Below are positions 1-11,061 of a DNA stretch of 64,000 nucleotides, in pieces. A model generated the notes under the pieces. It worked only from the letters and a program-made list of their open reading frames with translations. It ran no database searches and was not told the DNA's origin. Position 1 is the stretch's first letter. Each line of letters starts with the position of its first letter. Made by a program: the position numbers and the translations under genes. The DNA comes from Anaerolineae bacterium (GTDB lineage Bacteria > Chloroflexota > Anaerolineae > Aggregatilineales > JAFGMM01), in contig JAOSJO010000025.1 in NCBI GenBank assembly GCA_027494055.1, forward strand, positions 1 through 64,000, in the 5' to 3' direction.

Positions 1-416
1 GCGACGTGGAGCGAAACGGATCGGTATGACCGGCTGCTGCGTTGCGTGTACGTCGAGGGGACGTTCGTGAACGCGGCGCTGGTGGCCGGCGGCTGGGCCG
101 GGGTCGGTGCACTACTCGCCCGACACCGCCTTTGCGGCGTGGTTCGACTACCTCGAAGCCCAGGCGAGCGAGGCGAACCTGGGATGCCATCCGGCCGGCG
201 TCTTCGAGGGCACGACGCGCTCAGTTCCCGTCGAGCAACCGCCGGCGGCGCAGCCGGCGTCCTGGGATTGCCGGGGCAACCTGTACGACTGCTCCGATTT
301 CGCCGGGCGGTGTGACGACCTGTGCGCCTACCAGCGTGCGTGTCCCGGCGATCCGTCGCATATGGACGGCGACGGGGATGGCTGGATGTGAACGTCGGTG
401 CCCGCCGTGCCCATAA
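1..416 (+). CDS. SNase-like (thermonuclease-type) nuclease with excalibur domain, 5'-truncated and frameshifted
   Basis: Only the C-terminal part lies in the window. Frame 1 reads TDRYDRLLR, VYVEGTFVNAALV and GGWA, which matches the late part of a staphylococcal-nuclease fold (x-DRYGRLLxYVxxxGxxVNxxLV). After a break near position 97, in a GGGG run, the product continues as HYSPDTAFAAWFDYLEAQA and then a Cys-rich segment (WDCRGNLYDCSDF, CPGDPSHMDGDGDG). That segment matches the excalibur calcium-binding module, DxDxDGxxCE. A second shift near 375 restores the terminal CERRC before the stop at 416. Such proteins are normally secreted, sugar-nonspecific nucleases. The catalytic N-terminal half is outside the window, so activity cannot be judged. 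The family call rests on remembered motif patterns. Confidence 0.6.
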
Positions 417-435
417 TCGGGTACGGATGTAAGTG

Positions 436-728
436 ACGCGGGATCTATCCAGATCAGGGAGTGCATCGGCGCTTCAGCAGCAGATACGCCGCCGACAGAC
501 CTCAGTGCATGTCCAGGTGGGGGTGAAGCCCTTTGGCATGCATGACCTGCAGCGCACGTTTGTGAGCGATTGCTCGACGGCGACGCGGACACGGAAGCCG
601 TGGCGCAAATCGACGGCGCCCCCAGCATGACCGCCACGCCGTGCTACGGTATCCTGGTGCGCCCAAACCCCAGCTTCGCGCTGGCGTGTTCGAGTACCGC
701 GATTACGGTACACGGGATAGTCGGATGA
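436..728 (+). pseudogene. Tyrosine recombinase (integrase) C-terminal remnant
   Basis: Two frames joined at a GGGGG run near 520 give a fragment reading DQGVHRRFSSRYA, then VKPFGMHDLQRTFVSD, then a degenerate tail to a TGA at 726-728. The second piece matches the box around the catalytic arginine of tyrosine recombinases (KPFSPHDLRRTFVSDLLD). Here the HDLxRT arginine is kept, but the later H-x-x-Y region is not recognisable. There is no start codon and no N-terminal domain. It is best read as the relic of an integrated mobile element. With the nuclease fragment and the divergent repeats nearby, it supports an accessory region at the left edge. The remaining sequence to about 840 shows no gene. 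Confidence 0.5.
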
Positions 729-840
729 CATTCTTGACCCCCACAGCTGTGGCGCGGTTAGCCCTCTACAGGACTCAGGTATGCAGGGGCAGCCCCGCAT
801 TCTGGGGCCGCCCCTGTCATTGTCAGAAGGCTGAACCGAG

Positions 841-3021
841 TTATGGATGCAGGTCGAGTTCGGTGATGGAGAGCGTGCCTGAAGTACTCACCCCAGAACG
901 GTAGTTGGCAACCCAGATGTCGTACTGCCCGTTCGGGGGTGACGTGATAGTCACGGTTGGGTTGAATGTCCCGGCTGAGTCGTCGTTGCAGTGCCAGCGC
1001 CCACCCGGATCGTTCACCAGCAGAACGGTGTCCTCTGATCCTTCGAAGAAGAAGCGCAACCTCGACCCACCTCCGGACCAGTTGACGCGGAAGTCGGGTG
1101 CCGCTGTCGCATAGCCCATGCACCCACTCCCCGAGGTTGCAGGAACCGACATCGATCGCACCTCCACTCCTGATGTCGACCCTGCGCGGGTCATTGGGGA
1201 AGCCGGAAGCGAGCGCGAGCGAGCCGTAGTTCGGATCAAGCCCCGTGCTCGGACATGTGGGCGACGGACCGCTATCAGGACCAGGTGAGAGGTCGAGTTC
1301 GGTGATAAAGAGCGTGCCCGAGGTACTCACCCCAGAACGGTAGTTGGCAACCCAGATGTCGTACTGCCCGTTCGGGGGTGACGTGATGGTCACGGTTGGG
1401 TTGAATGTCCCGGCTGAGTCGTCGTTGCAGTGCCAGCGCCCACCCGGATCGTTCACCAGCAGAACGGTGTCCTCTGATCCTTCGAAGAAGAAGCGCAACC
1501 TCGACCCACCTCCGGACCAGTTGACGCGGAAGTCGGGTGCCGCTGTCGCATAGCCCATGCACCCACTCCCGAGGTTGCAGGAACCGACATCGATCGCACC
1601 TCCACTCCTGATGTCGACCCCTGCGCGGGTCATTGGGGAAGCCGGAAGCGAGCGCGAGCGAGCCGTAGTTCGGATCAAGCCCCGTGCTCGGACATGTGGG
1701 CGACGGACCGCTATCAGGACCAGGTGAGAGGTCGAGTTCGGTGATAAAGAGCGTGCCCGAGGTACTCACCCCAGAACGGTAATTGGCAACCCAGATGTCG
1801 TACTGCCCGTTCGGGGGTGACGTGATAGTCACGGTTGGGTTGAATGTCCCGGCTGAGTCGTCGTTGCAGTGCCAGCGCCCACCCGGATCGTTCACCAGCA
1901 GAACGGTGTCCTCTGATCCTTCGAAGAAGAAGCGCAACCTCGACCCGCCTCCGGACCGGTTGACGCGGAAGTCGGGTGCCGCTGTCGCATAGCCCATGCA
2001 CCCACTCCCGAGGTTGCAGGAACCGACATCGATCGCACCTCCACTCCTGATGTCGACCCTGCGCGGGTCATTGGGGAAGCCGGAAGCGAGCGCGAGCGAG
2101 CCGTAGTTCGGATCAAGCCCCGTGCTCGGACATGTGGGCGACGGACCGCTATCAGGACCAGGTGAGAGGTCGAGTTCGGTGATAAAGAGCGTGCCTGAGG
2201 TACTCACCCCAGAACGGTAATTGGCAACCCAGATGTCGTACTGCCCGTTCGGGGGTGACGTGATAGTCACGGTTGGGTTGAATGTCCCGGCTGAGTCGTC
2301 GTTGCAGTGCCAGCGCCCACCCGGATCGTTCACCAGCAGAACGGTGTCCTCTGATCCTTCGAAGAAGAAGCGCAACCTCGACCCGCCTCCGGACCAGTTG
2401 ACGCGGAAGTCGGGTGCCGCTGTCGCATAGCCCATGCACCCACTCCCGAGGTTGCAGGAACCGACATCGATCGCACCTCCACTCCTGATGTCGACCCTGC
2501 GCGGGTCATTGGGGAAGCCGGAAGCGAGCGCGAGCGAGCCGTAGTTCGGATCAAGCCCCGTGCTCGGACATGTGATCAACGGTTCAATCCAATACTCGGA
2601 AGCGTTACCTTCGACAACCCATCCGACGAGACCGTTCTCGTCCATCTGGACGCGCCACCAGTAGTAGTTGGTCCCCCCGGATCTCGCACAGACAGGTCCG
2701 TCAAGAACGGTGAAGGTATCGTCGGGCCCAAGAGCACCGAGACGCGTCGTAGGACCAGGCTCGGCGCGGATCCTGAGCGTGATGGACATGTTCGGGTTAC
2801 CTCTGCCTCGTTCGCCAACGCGCATACGAGGAGGTGGGGCGCCCTCGCATTCCTGAGCAGCCACACAGGCTCCATTGAGCGCGTACCCAGCGCCCGATGG
2901 ATCCAACATGGCAATCGCAGACTCAGCTGGTGACCTGGCTTCGGCGACACTTTGTGACGACGCACCAGATGAGCAAGCACGCCAGAACTCTCAGAACCGA
3001 TTGAGAAGTCTGGTTACTCAT
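841..3021 (-). CDS. Secreted SH3-domain protein with four near-identical 146-residue repeats (frameshifted)
   Basis: ATG at 3021 follows GGAGGA at good spacing and opens a hydrophobic N-terminal signal-like segment (SVLRVLACLLIWCVV). A frame change near 2950, at an AAA run, joins it to the long frame. That frame carries a bacterial SH3-like domain (IRAEPGPTTRLGALG...WWRVQ...GLVGWV) and four copies of one domain. Each copy starts LDPNYGSLALASGF, contains IDVGSCNLGSGCMGYA and GRWHCNDDSAG, and ends NGQYDIWVANYRSG...ITELDL. Four conserved cysteines per copy suggest disulphides and an extracytoplasmic place. DNA units start near 851, 1290, 1729 and 2167. The first two spacings are 439 bp instead of 438 because of one extra C in copy 1 (near 1136) and one in copy 2 (near 1620). 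The domain resembles C-terminal repeats of secreted Chloroflexota and cyanobacterial proteases. The function is unknown; adhesion or ligand binding is a guess. Confidence 0.65.
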
Positions 3022-3717
3022 CGTGACTTCCTCCGATCTACCTATACTCTTGCTGGAGATGAAAACTAGCCTTGTTGTGCCACGCTCCTTCCGTGAGACA
3101 ACAACGCCAGCTACCACGCGTCGTACTTGGTTTTGAGGTGCAATTCAAATATATGACGAAATTACTCCGTGGGATCACCCAAATGGGTGATTTGGTTTCC
3201 TTCCATAGGATGATTTCCTTGGCCCTTACGGGTGACCTGCGAATCAGAAATCACCCCGCGTGCATCGTAGGCTTCACCCATTTGGGTGATGACGAAACCC
3301 GGTTTCTAGCGCAAGATGGGGATAGTGTGGACATCTCGAGCGTCCGAGACCGACACATTCCCGTTTTGGGGAAATTGGAAGCGTGCGCACTCGAGGTGCC
3401 TGAAGCTGGAACCGCAGATGTCTCAAAGAGTGCGAACCGGTCCGGTATATCTAGATGAATTTTCAATTCTATCTGCTTCAAAGGTGGGCATTTGTCTGGA
3501 TGATTAGCGGTATATAATTGAGGCATCCCCACTTACACTGCAGTAATCCATCTGTCAGGGCAAATATAGAGGCCGGTCATCGCAACGGGTTGCCAAGTAG
3601 GGTCGTTGTGGCTTCCTGCTCATGAAGCTGTATGGGCCGTGAACGCATCGGCTTCAACGATATCCCTAGATGAGTGGCGCTTCTGACCATGCAGGTCAAG
3701 TGTAGAGGAGGTATACC
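3022..3717. other. 700-bp intergenic region between divergent genes, with operator-like palindromes
   Basis: No coding sequence was recognised here. The left gene reads leftward from 3021 and the right gene reads rightward from 3718. The sequence is AT-richer than its surroundings. It carries two near-palindromic TCACCC...GGGTGA sites, listed separately. A candidate RBS (GAGGAGG) lies just before the ATG at 3718. Confidence 0.5.
3174..3290. promoter_or_regulatory. Pair of TCACCCA-N2-TGGGTGA palindromic sites
   Basis: ATCACCCAAATGGGTGAT at 3174-3191 and TTCACCCATTTGGGTGAT at 3273-3290. They are reverse complements of each other apart from one end base, and each is itself a near-perfect dyad. 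Extra half-sites occur between them: GGGTGA near 3230 and TCACCC near 3250. Paired dyads about 99 bp apart between divergent genes suggest a looping repressor operator. The protein that binds them is unknown. Confidence 0.45.
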
Positions 3718-6700
3718 ATGCCAAGCAAGATCGGAGTTCATATCAAAGGGCCGCATCGCGTCGGATACGGAGAGTACCTGGCTTCGGCGTGCAAGGATGG
3801 CACGCCCGTTCCGCTAGTGAAGTCTGTCGATGACGAGGGTGCATTCATCGATGTACGGAAAGCTCTCGAAGATGCTGAAGATGTCGCGTACCCCGACAAC
3901 GCATCCGGCAGGACGGTAACCATCTTCCGCAGCTGCAAGGAACCTGACTGGGACACGCCTGCCAACAACTTCAGGGGAAACCCCGAACTGGTTGCCAGAG
4001 AGTGGATGGGGCGCCAGGTACAACACTGGGAAGGTGTGCAAGCCGACTACTTCGAAGTCATGAACGAACCGGATCCTGAATTCACGCTGGGAGAAGAACA
4101 AAGCTATCAGTGGCTCAACCGCTGCGTCCTCGAATGCATGCGTTTTGCCGACGAACGAGGTCTGAAGGTTTGCATTTACAACTTCTCAGCAGGCGTGCCA
4201 GAGCCGCACGAATTCGAGGTCCTGCTACCTTCCCTCTACTACGCGCGCAATCACGGGCACGTGCTGGGACTCCACGAATACAGCACGGAGGGTGGCCTGC
4301 GCAACGGGGAAGGGAGAGGCACCGTCCTACGGTTCCGCATGTACTACAACGATATCCTGATCCCACGTGGACTGGGGGACCTCCCGCTCTTCATCACTGA
4401 GGCGGGCCCAAATGGCGGTCACAGTTGGGACCGTGACCTGGGTGCTGACGGATTTCTGGATGATGTCAGGTGGTACGACAGTCATCTCCGGCAGTACCCT
4501 TTACGTGATCGGGGCGGCACTGTACACGCTCGGTCCTGCCGGGAACGACGAGCACGCCGGCGCGAACTTCCAGGCAGTACTACCGCGTCTAGCCCAATTG
4601 AACATAGAGGTGCAAAACGCTCCTGACCCCAAGCCACTAAGTCTCAGGGTACCGGATGTGCCCGTTCTTCCCGCGGAAGAGCCCCCTGTTCCCGAGGTAG
4701 ACCGCGCTGCCGAGACGACGGCTCCTGCAGCAAGACGTGTGCGAGGTGGATCGGGGCTAAGGAAGATCCGGACTCTGTGCCAACCGTCCGCTCGAACACT
4801 CGGGTGAGATAGCTGCGCGCCTGCGAGACCCGTCGATAGTCGCCGACACTGGTACCGTGTGGCTGCGGCTCAACTTCGTCCGTATTGGAGACCACTGGCT
4901 GGATCGGTACGACAAGATCGTTGACCAGTTTCTGGCGCACGATATGCGCATCTACGGCACGGTCGGCCACGAGGTTGTTCACGCCGAAGACATGAACATC
5001 TTCAGGGACTTCAACCCACCGCCGGCCAACATGACCGATCAGCAGCGGCGATGGATTGAGAACTATGTCGACACGTTCGATGAGATCGTCCACCGGTTCG
5101 AGGGTCGCATCCATGTCTTCGAGTCGTTCAATGAACCGGACGACTGGCAGATTGGCAGTGTCGCAGGCTTCGAGGACCTTTCTGAGCATGAGAAAGCGAG
5201 ATACAAGCGTCCCATCGTGCAGCCAAAGTGGTTCGCAGAGATGCTCCACCGGATCTACCAGCGAGTTCATTCGAGCGTCGACGTTACCCTCGTGTCCGGT
5301 CCCGTGACCGGAAACTGGGGCAACAGCAACAGCGGGGGTTGGGTATCTGGGAGAGGTCATCCGGTATGGTCGTGACCAGCTGGGCTGGCAGACGAGCGGC
5401 CTGCCTTTCGACGGCGTAGGTTACCATATCTATCTTGGGGAGCATCCTGGAACGGTATCCGATAACCCCTTGGCTTCCGCGGATCAGTACGAACGGTCTC
5501 TGGCAACGTACCTCGACGCGCTGCAGACACTCCTGAGCGGTCTTGATCCAGACATGCGGATCTGGGTGTCAGAGTTCGGATTCCGATCTGATGTGGAGAA
5601 CGGAGAGGACTTCCAGGCCACGATGCTGGAGCGAGCAGTCACGGCATTGGCCAATAGACCTCGAGTCGCCATGGCGACGTACTTCTGCACCGAGGACTTC
5701 CCGGGAGGACCCTACGGCCTCTTTCGCCCCGGGGGTGATTTTGGCCCGAACGGTCAGAAGCCGGCTTATCGCAAGTTCAAGGCGCTCATGGCTGGCATTC
5801 GTGCGACAGCAGATGTTGAAGGAATCTGCTGGTGTCCCTTCGGCAACAGAGGAGGACCTCGTACTGACACCTGATCGGAACAACCCCAAGATGGGTTGGG
5901 ACTGGCTCCGGGTTCGCGGCGGTCCCGGGGAGGACTACGATATCCTCACACGGGTGTGGCCCGGTGATCCTCTCATTGTGATTGAAGACCATGCGGAGGC
6001 TCTCAGGAAACTCGGGCAGCCCGATGAGTGGATTCAGGTTCGCGCGTCTGATGCCATCGAGGGCTGGTGCTACGCCGAATTGCTGACCCGATACGAACGG
6101 TTAGTATCTGTGCCGCTGGATTACCCTGGGGACAGAGAAGCGGGGATGCTCTACGCAGCAGAGTTCTACGAGGAGCCGCGTTTTGGGGTGCTACCCGTGC
6201 TAGACCAGTCATGTATCCGCAGCTTCTCGGGCTTCGGTCCAAACTGGTTCAGCTACAGGAAGTATCAGGAAGGCTCCAGCTTGTACGCGTATTCGAGGGG
6301 CCTTCACGCTGGCATCGACTTTTTCGTTCCAGCACGCACGATGCTGTGTGCTATGGAATGGGGGATCGTAGTGCACGTAAGCAAAGACGACGACGACAAC
6401 CCTTATAGAGCCTCCCCATACAGCGTGATCGTGCGTCATGGCCGCCACGTCGTGCTGTACGGTCATTTGTTCGGGCCGGATTTCGGATACGAGGTCTTCG
6501 TTCGCGAAGGCGACATCGTTGGTCCAGGCGACCAACTGGCACTCTCCGGATATCCGCAGGGCGAACCGAACAACGCGCATCTGCACCTGGAGATGCGCAT
6601 GATTGCGCCGGGTGCGTTTGCGGCCGTCCGGGTGCGAGAGGAGTCGGCAGAGGAGAAATACCCCAAGCTCAGTCAACTCGATGAGGCCCACCGCTTCGTC

Positions 6701-6874
6701 AACCCAGCCAAGTTCTTCGAGCGCCATCTGGAGTCCTATGGCTGGGGGGAAGGAGACTACCCGGCGAAGCTGGAGCGTCTGGACGGAGTTCAGGTCGTGC
6801 CTGACCTGTACTGGAAGCCGTCGATTAGCATCAATGAAGACCCATTCTGGGAGCGATACCGGGTCGTTGGATAG
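3718..6874 (+). CDS. Two tandem glycoside-hydrolase-like barrels + SH3 + M23 peptidase, multidomain protein (frameshifted)
   Basis: ATG follows GGAGG. The first barrel (about residues 1-300) begins KIGVHIKGP. It has a β4-type acid/base motif MNEPDPEF (E117) and a β7-type nucleophile motif FITEAGPN (E228), as in clan GH-A folds. A second barrel begins near 4840 (TVWLRLNFVRIGD) and repeats the pattern with ESFNEPDDW and WVSEFGF. A bacterial SH3-like stretch follows (WLRVRGGPGEDYDILTRV...WIQVR...GWCYAEL), then an M23/LytM domain (GLHAGIDFF, VIVRHGRHVVLYGH, NNAHLHLEMR). The HxxxD, HxH-type metal ligands are present. Frame breaks lie near 4510, 4790, 5335 and 5840, mostly in mononucleotide runs, yet every segment stays recognisable. 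No signal peptide is obvious at the chosen start. A role in glycan or peptidoglycan breakdown is inferred. Confidence 0.65.
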
Positions 6875-7088
6875 GCGCGTCTTTCACCGGAGAGGGTAGG
6901 TGCTGAGGTCGACGTTGACGGCCCTGTAAAGCGTCAGACCAGACTTGCACCGTGCGCAACTGGAGGCGCTGGGAATCCGACACCTCTCTTGACCCAACGT
7001 GGAGCAAATGGGGATCAGAAGGTGCGACTGACGAGTCACCAGAATCGCCGCACATCAGGCTGTTAAGGACGAGGTGCGATTTGTCCAA

Positions 7089-7119
7089 GGGGGCCGGCCC
7101 AGCAGTGCAGGCCGGCCCC
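7089..7119 (-). terminator. Strong GC hairpin (possible terminator)
   Basis: GGGGCCGGCC at 7090-7099 pairs perfectly with GGCCGGCCCC at 7110-7119 around a 10-nt loop. There is no clear U-run on either side. It sits just downstream of a small leftward reading frame (7138-7343), which could explain its presence. Confidence 0.4.
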
Positions 7120-7137
7120 AACCCCAGTCTCCGGCTG

Positions 7138-7343
7138 TCAATGCTCCAGGGACGGCAGGTCCTGTATTAGCAAGTGCACCACCGGCCATCTCCAGCACGC
7201 GTGCAGCAGCGCCGCCACGTCCCGTTTGTGGCACCCTGCTGAGTCTTCCTCGTAGCACAACCGGATCACGCTCTGGCCGGCAGCGTCGCGGTGACGAGCG
7301 GCGCGATCGCGAACACAGGCAACACTCGGTACGGTGGTCTCAC
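7138..7343 (-). CDS. Possible small secreted protein (frameshifted), unrecognised
   Basis: A GTG at 7343 preceded by GGAGAGAAAA opens a signal-peptide-like stretch (MRPPYRVLPVFAIAPLVTA). After a one-base shift near 7285 the frame continues VIRLCYEEDSAGCHKRDVAA to a TGA at 7138. It would encode about 68 residues with three or four cysteines. A strong hairpin lies directly downstream. No family is recognised and the frame needs a correction, so this is only a plausible gene. Confidence 0.25.
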
Positions 7344-7704
7344 GGTTTTCTCTCCTATCCCTCGCTCGAACAAGACGAGACGTTGGGGCGGCCTGGGTCG
7401 CCGGGTCGCCCTGAAGCGAACCTCGCTATTTGGTCTTGGTGTGCACCCCTTCCTTCTGGCTACGGCAAGGAAACTGGTGCGAACCGTGACAGGTGGACAG
7501 CGTTGGTGGCCACAGGGTAAGCCGGCACGCGCTGTTGAGCGGTTGCAGCAACCGGTCAGCGCGAACAGGCTGGGTCGGTTTGGCGTGTGAAATGTGTTGC
7601 GGTATTTCTGATACCCAGTCCAGGGGAAGGTGCGCGCGACGTCTTCACCCAAAAGGTGATCTCGCAGTTGTCAGAAAATGATTTCCTTGAGGCCAAAAGG
7701 ATTA
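7344..7704. other. Intergenic, nothing recognised
   Basis: This stretch contains open frames on both strands, but none has a recognisable protein motif, a convincing RBS, or codon use like the neighbouring genes. Confidence 0.4.
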
Positions 7705-10700
7705 TTAGAAGATATCCAACTTGCGGGCACGCCCGATCGCTTCCACCCTATTGTGTGCGTCGAGCTTGGTGTAGAGGTTGCCCTCATGGCGCTTGACCGT
7801 GTTGACGCTCACCACCAGCCGCGTGGCAATCTCTTTTTGGGTCAGTCCCTCAGCAAGCAACGCCAGCACCTCCAGCTCGCGCACGCTGAGCGGTGTGGGA
7901 AGCGCTTGGTTGGCGATCTGTTGCGCGGTCTCTGTCTCTCCCAGGAGGTCGGCCACTGTCGCTTTCAGGTCGAGGTCTCTCTCCGTGTGCCCAGGCCTGC
8001 GCGCAGCGCGCCGGGCCGAGTTCGGCTTCCAGGTCGGCGCGCAGCCGGGTCAGCAGCGGCCACTGTTCCATCCAGCCGACCGGGCCGACGGGATGGCTGA
8101 AAGCGAGGCTGAGGACTTCGGCGGCGCGGACCCGGCGGCCCTCGTGCGCCAGGATGAGCGCCAGCGTGGGCAGGCAGATCGTGAGCGTCCCCGCCAACTG
8201 CAAATCCATCGACATGATGCGCAGCCCGGTACGAATGTGGTTTCTGGCGGCGTCGAAGTCGCCCAGGCCACAGGCGGCAAGCGAGACGGACAGGTGCGCG
8301 TAGAACTGCAAGACGGGATTCCTGCCAAACGCCGCCAGGGCCGCCTGACCATACTCCCACCCCTCGGCGTAGCGTTCCTCGGTGCTCGCGATGCGGCTGA
8401 GCCAGGACAGTGCGAAGGCCTCGTATTGGGGTCCTGGTACACGCGCACAAGCGCCAGCGCCTCCTCGGACAGCGCCTTGCTCTCCGCCACCTTCCCCTGC
8501 CAGAAGAGCGCGTCCGCCAGGGCGACCTTGCCCATGGACAGGGCGCCAAAATTGCCTCCGGTGAGCCACATGTCCAGCAGCTCACGGCGGCAGCGCTCGG
8601 CCTCGGCGTAGTTGCCGTGATACATGTCGAGGGCGCTCAAGTGCAGCAGGAAGTAACCCAGCAGTGCGACGTCGCCATTCGCGCGGCAGACGGCGATCCC
8701 TTCCTGCACCGTGCGCAGATGCGCCTCGTAACCAACGCCAACCCCCGGCTGAATCCGAGGTTGAAGAGCACCCGCCCGACGTAGAAGGCATCGCCAAGCG
8801 CCTGATACTGGGCGAGGCTGCGCTCGAAGTAGGGGATTGCCTCGGCGTACTGCTCAAGCCATGCGAAGTAATTGCCTGCCCGCCATGTGGCAAAGGCGAT
8901 CTCCCCCTCATCCTCATAGTGGCAGGCGATGCGCAGCGCGGTCTCGCTGCGCGTACGCAAGTCCTCCGCCGAATCTTCGTAGCGGGGCAGCAGCCGCCCC
9001 CACGTCAAGGAGGGCGCTTCACCCGCGCGCGGCGCGAGCCCCGTCTCCGCGAGGCGGAACAGCGCCTTGCCCTCCGGCGCCCGGCCCCGGATGTGGCAGT
9101 ACCAGTACAATCCGTCGAGCATCTGGTCGAGGGCGGCCAGGTCGCGCCGCGCGACCGCCCTCCCACGCGGCGCGCACGTTCTGGAAGTCGGCCTCGGTCT
9201 CGTCCAGCCCCGCCCGCTGCCGCCGCCCCTTGATGTCGATTCCCCGCGCTGCCATGAACGCGGCGAAATAGCGCAGGTGCGCGACGCGCGCTGCCTCGTC
9301 TTCACCGGAGGCCTCGAGCTGTTCGGCAGCGTACTGGCGCAGCAACTCGTGCACGTGGTAGCGCGCGCCGTCGGGGTTGAACCGGATCAGTGACTTGTCC
9401 CCCAGGCGGCGCAGCAGGTCCAGGGAAACGCCGGCGACGGTCTCCGCCGCCGCGCGCGTGAAGCCGCCGCGGCACACCGACAGGCGCGCGAACGCCGCGC
9501 GTTCCTCGTCGGCGAGCAGCCGCCACGAGTGGTCGAACACCGCGCGCATACTGCGGTGGCGCGCCGGCGCGTCGCGCATCGTCGTCGCCAGGAACCCATT
9601 GCCGCGCACGATCTCGTCGGCGATGGCTTCACACGAGAGCGTGCGCAGCCAGGTCGCGGCCAGCTCCAGCGCGAGCGGCATCCCCTCCACCAGGCGGCAC
9701 ACACGCTGCACCCCCGCCTGTTCTTGGGCGAGTGAGAAGCCGCTCTGCACCCGGCGCGCGCGGTCGACGAAGAGCTGTACCGCGTCGTAGCCCTCCGGTG
9801 CGTCCATCGCGCCCTCTTCCGGATAATGCAGCCCCTCGACTGGATGCACCCACTCCGCGCGCAGGTTCAGCACCTCCCGCGAGGTGACCAGGAGCATCAC
9901 CCCCGGTGCAGCCTCTAGTAGGTCAACAAGCAGGTCCGCGCCGTCGCGCAGGTGTTCGTAGTTGTCCAGCACCAGCAGCATCTTCTTGTCGCTCAGGTAG
10001 GCGAGGAGCTGGTGCAGGGGATCGCCGCCGCGAGGAAGCTGGAGACCAAACGCGCTCGTGATTGCTGGCGCGATGGCATCCGGTGAACTCAGGGCAGCGA
10101 GCGAAACGAAGTGCACGCCATCGGGGAAATCCCGAAGTCGCTGTTCCGCCACCGCAAGCGCGAGCCGCGTCTTGCCGATGCCGCCCGGTCCCACCAGGGT
10201 CAGCAGGCGGCAGGCGGGGTCGGCGAGGCGCCGGTCGATCTCGGCGAGGGCGTCGGACCTTCCGATGAACGCCGTGGGCTGAGCCGGCAGGCTGGGCCGC
10301 TTGAAGGGACGGGCCGGCTCAAGGGGGCGCCGAGATCGCGGCGACATCCAAATCGCCGGACAGGATGGCCTCGTAGAGCGCGATGGTCTCGGTCATCGGC
10401 TCCACACCCAGTTCGGCTGCGATGACGTCCCGACAGCGACGGTACTGCTCCAGCGCGGCGTTGCGCCGTCCCAGCCGGCAGCAGGCGCGCATGGCGGCCC
10501 GGTGGGCGTCCTCGCGCAGCGGGTCGTACTCGATCAGGCGCTGCGCTGTGTCCAGCGCCGCCTGGTGATCACCCGCCGCCTCATGCAGCACCGCCAGCCG
10601 CGCCAATGCCTCGGCAAAGAGGCGCTGGCACCGGTAGCGGTCCTGGATGGTCCAGCCATCGTCAAGGCCTTCCAGCAGGTCGCCGCGGTAAAGGGCCACC

Positions 10701-11061
10701 GCCTGCTCCAGGCTGCTCCGCTCGTCGTCTGCCAGGTAGCGCTCGAACGCCTCGACGTCGAGCCAGACCGGGGCCTGTGGGTCCAGCTGCACCGTGTGCA
10801 CGTCGACGAGAAGGTCGATCGTGTCAGGGAGGCAGCGGCGCACCTGCCAGAGGGCAATCGAGAGGGGAGTGGCGCGCCTCCTCCTCTGGTCGGTCGCCCC
10901 AGAAGAGACCAGCCAGGCGATCCCGTGACTGAGGGCGAGCGCGGTGCAGGATCAGGTACGCAAGCAGCGCCTGCGCCTTGCGCGTCGGGGGGCTTGGGGT
11001 ACGGCTGGTCGTCGTGGAAGAGCTCAAAGCGCCCCAGCAGGTGCACCTGCAAGATGCACAT
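7705..11061 (-). CDS. BTAD/NB-ARC/TPR/LuxR transcriptional regulator (STAND-type, frameshifted)
   Basis: This is one regulator of roughly 1,100 residues after joining frames. The N-terminus (MCILQVHLLGRFELF, QALLAYLILH, RDRLAGLFWGD) is the OmpR-like winged helix that precedes BTAD domains. BTAD follows (LYRGDLLEGLDDGW, YDPLREDAHRAAMRACCRLG). Next comes an NB-ARC ATPase with Walker A GPGGIGKTRLAL, Walker B MLLVLDNYEHL and a GMPLALELAA motif. TPR-like helical repeats follow. The C-terminus is a LuxR HTH (LSVRELEVLALLAEGLTQKEIA, VNTVKRHEGNLY). Frame breaks lie near 10990 (G6 run), 10870, 10324 (G5 run), 9170, 8710, 8430 and 7965. Such proteins are ATP-driven, signal-responsive activators. DNA-binding modules at both ends are notable. 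The ligand and targets are unknown. Confidence 0.8.

Noticed and set aside
841..2600. Repeats considered as a CRISPR array
   Set aside because: The units are 438 bp, encode protein domains, and have no spacers.
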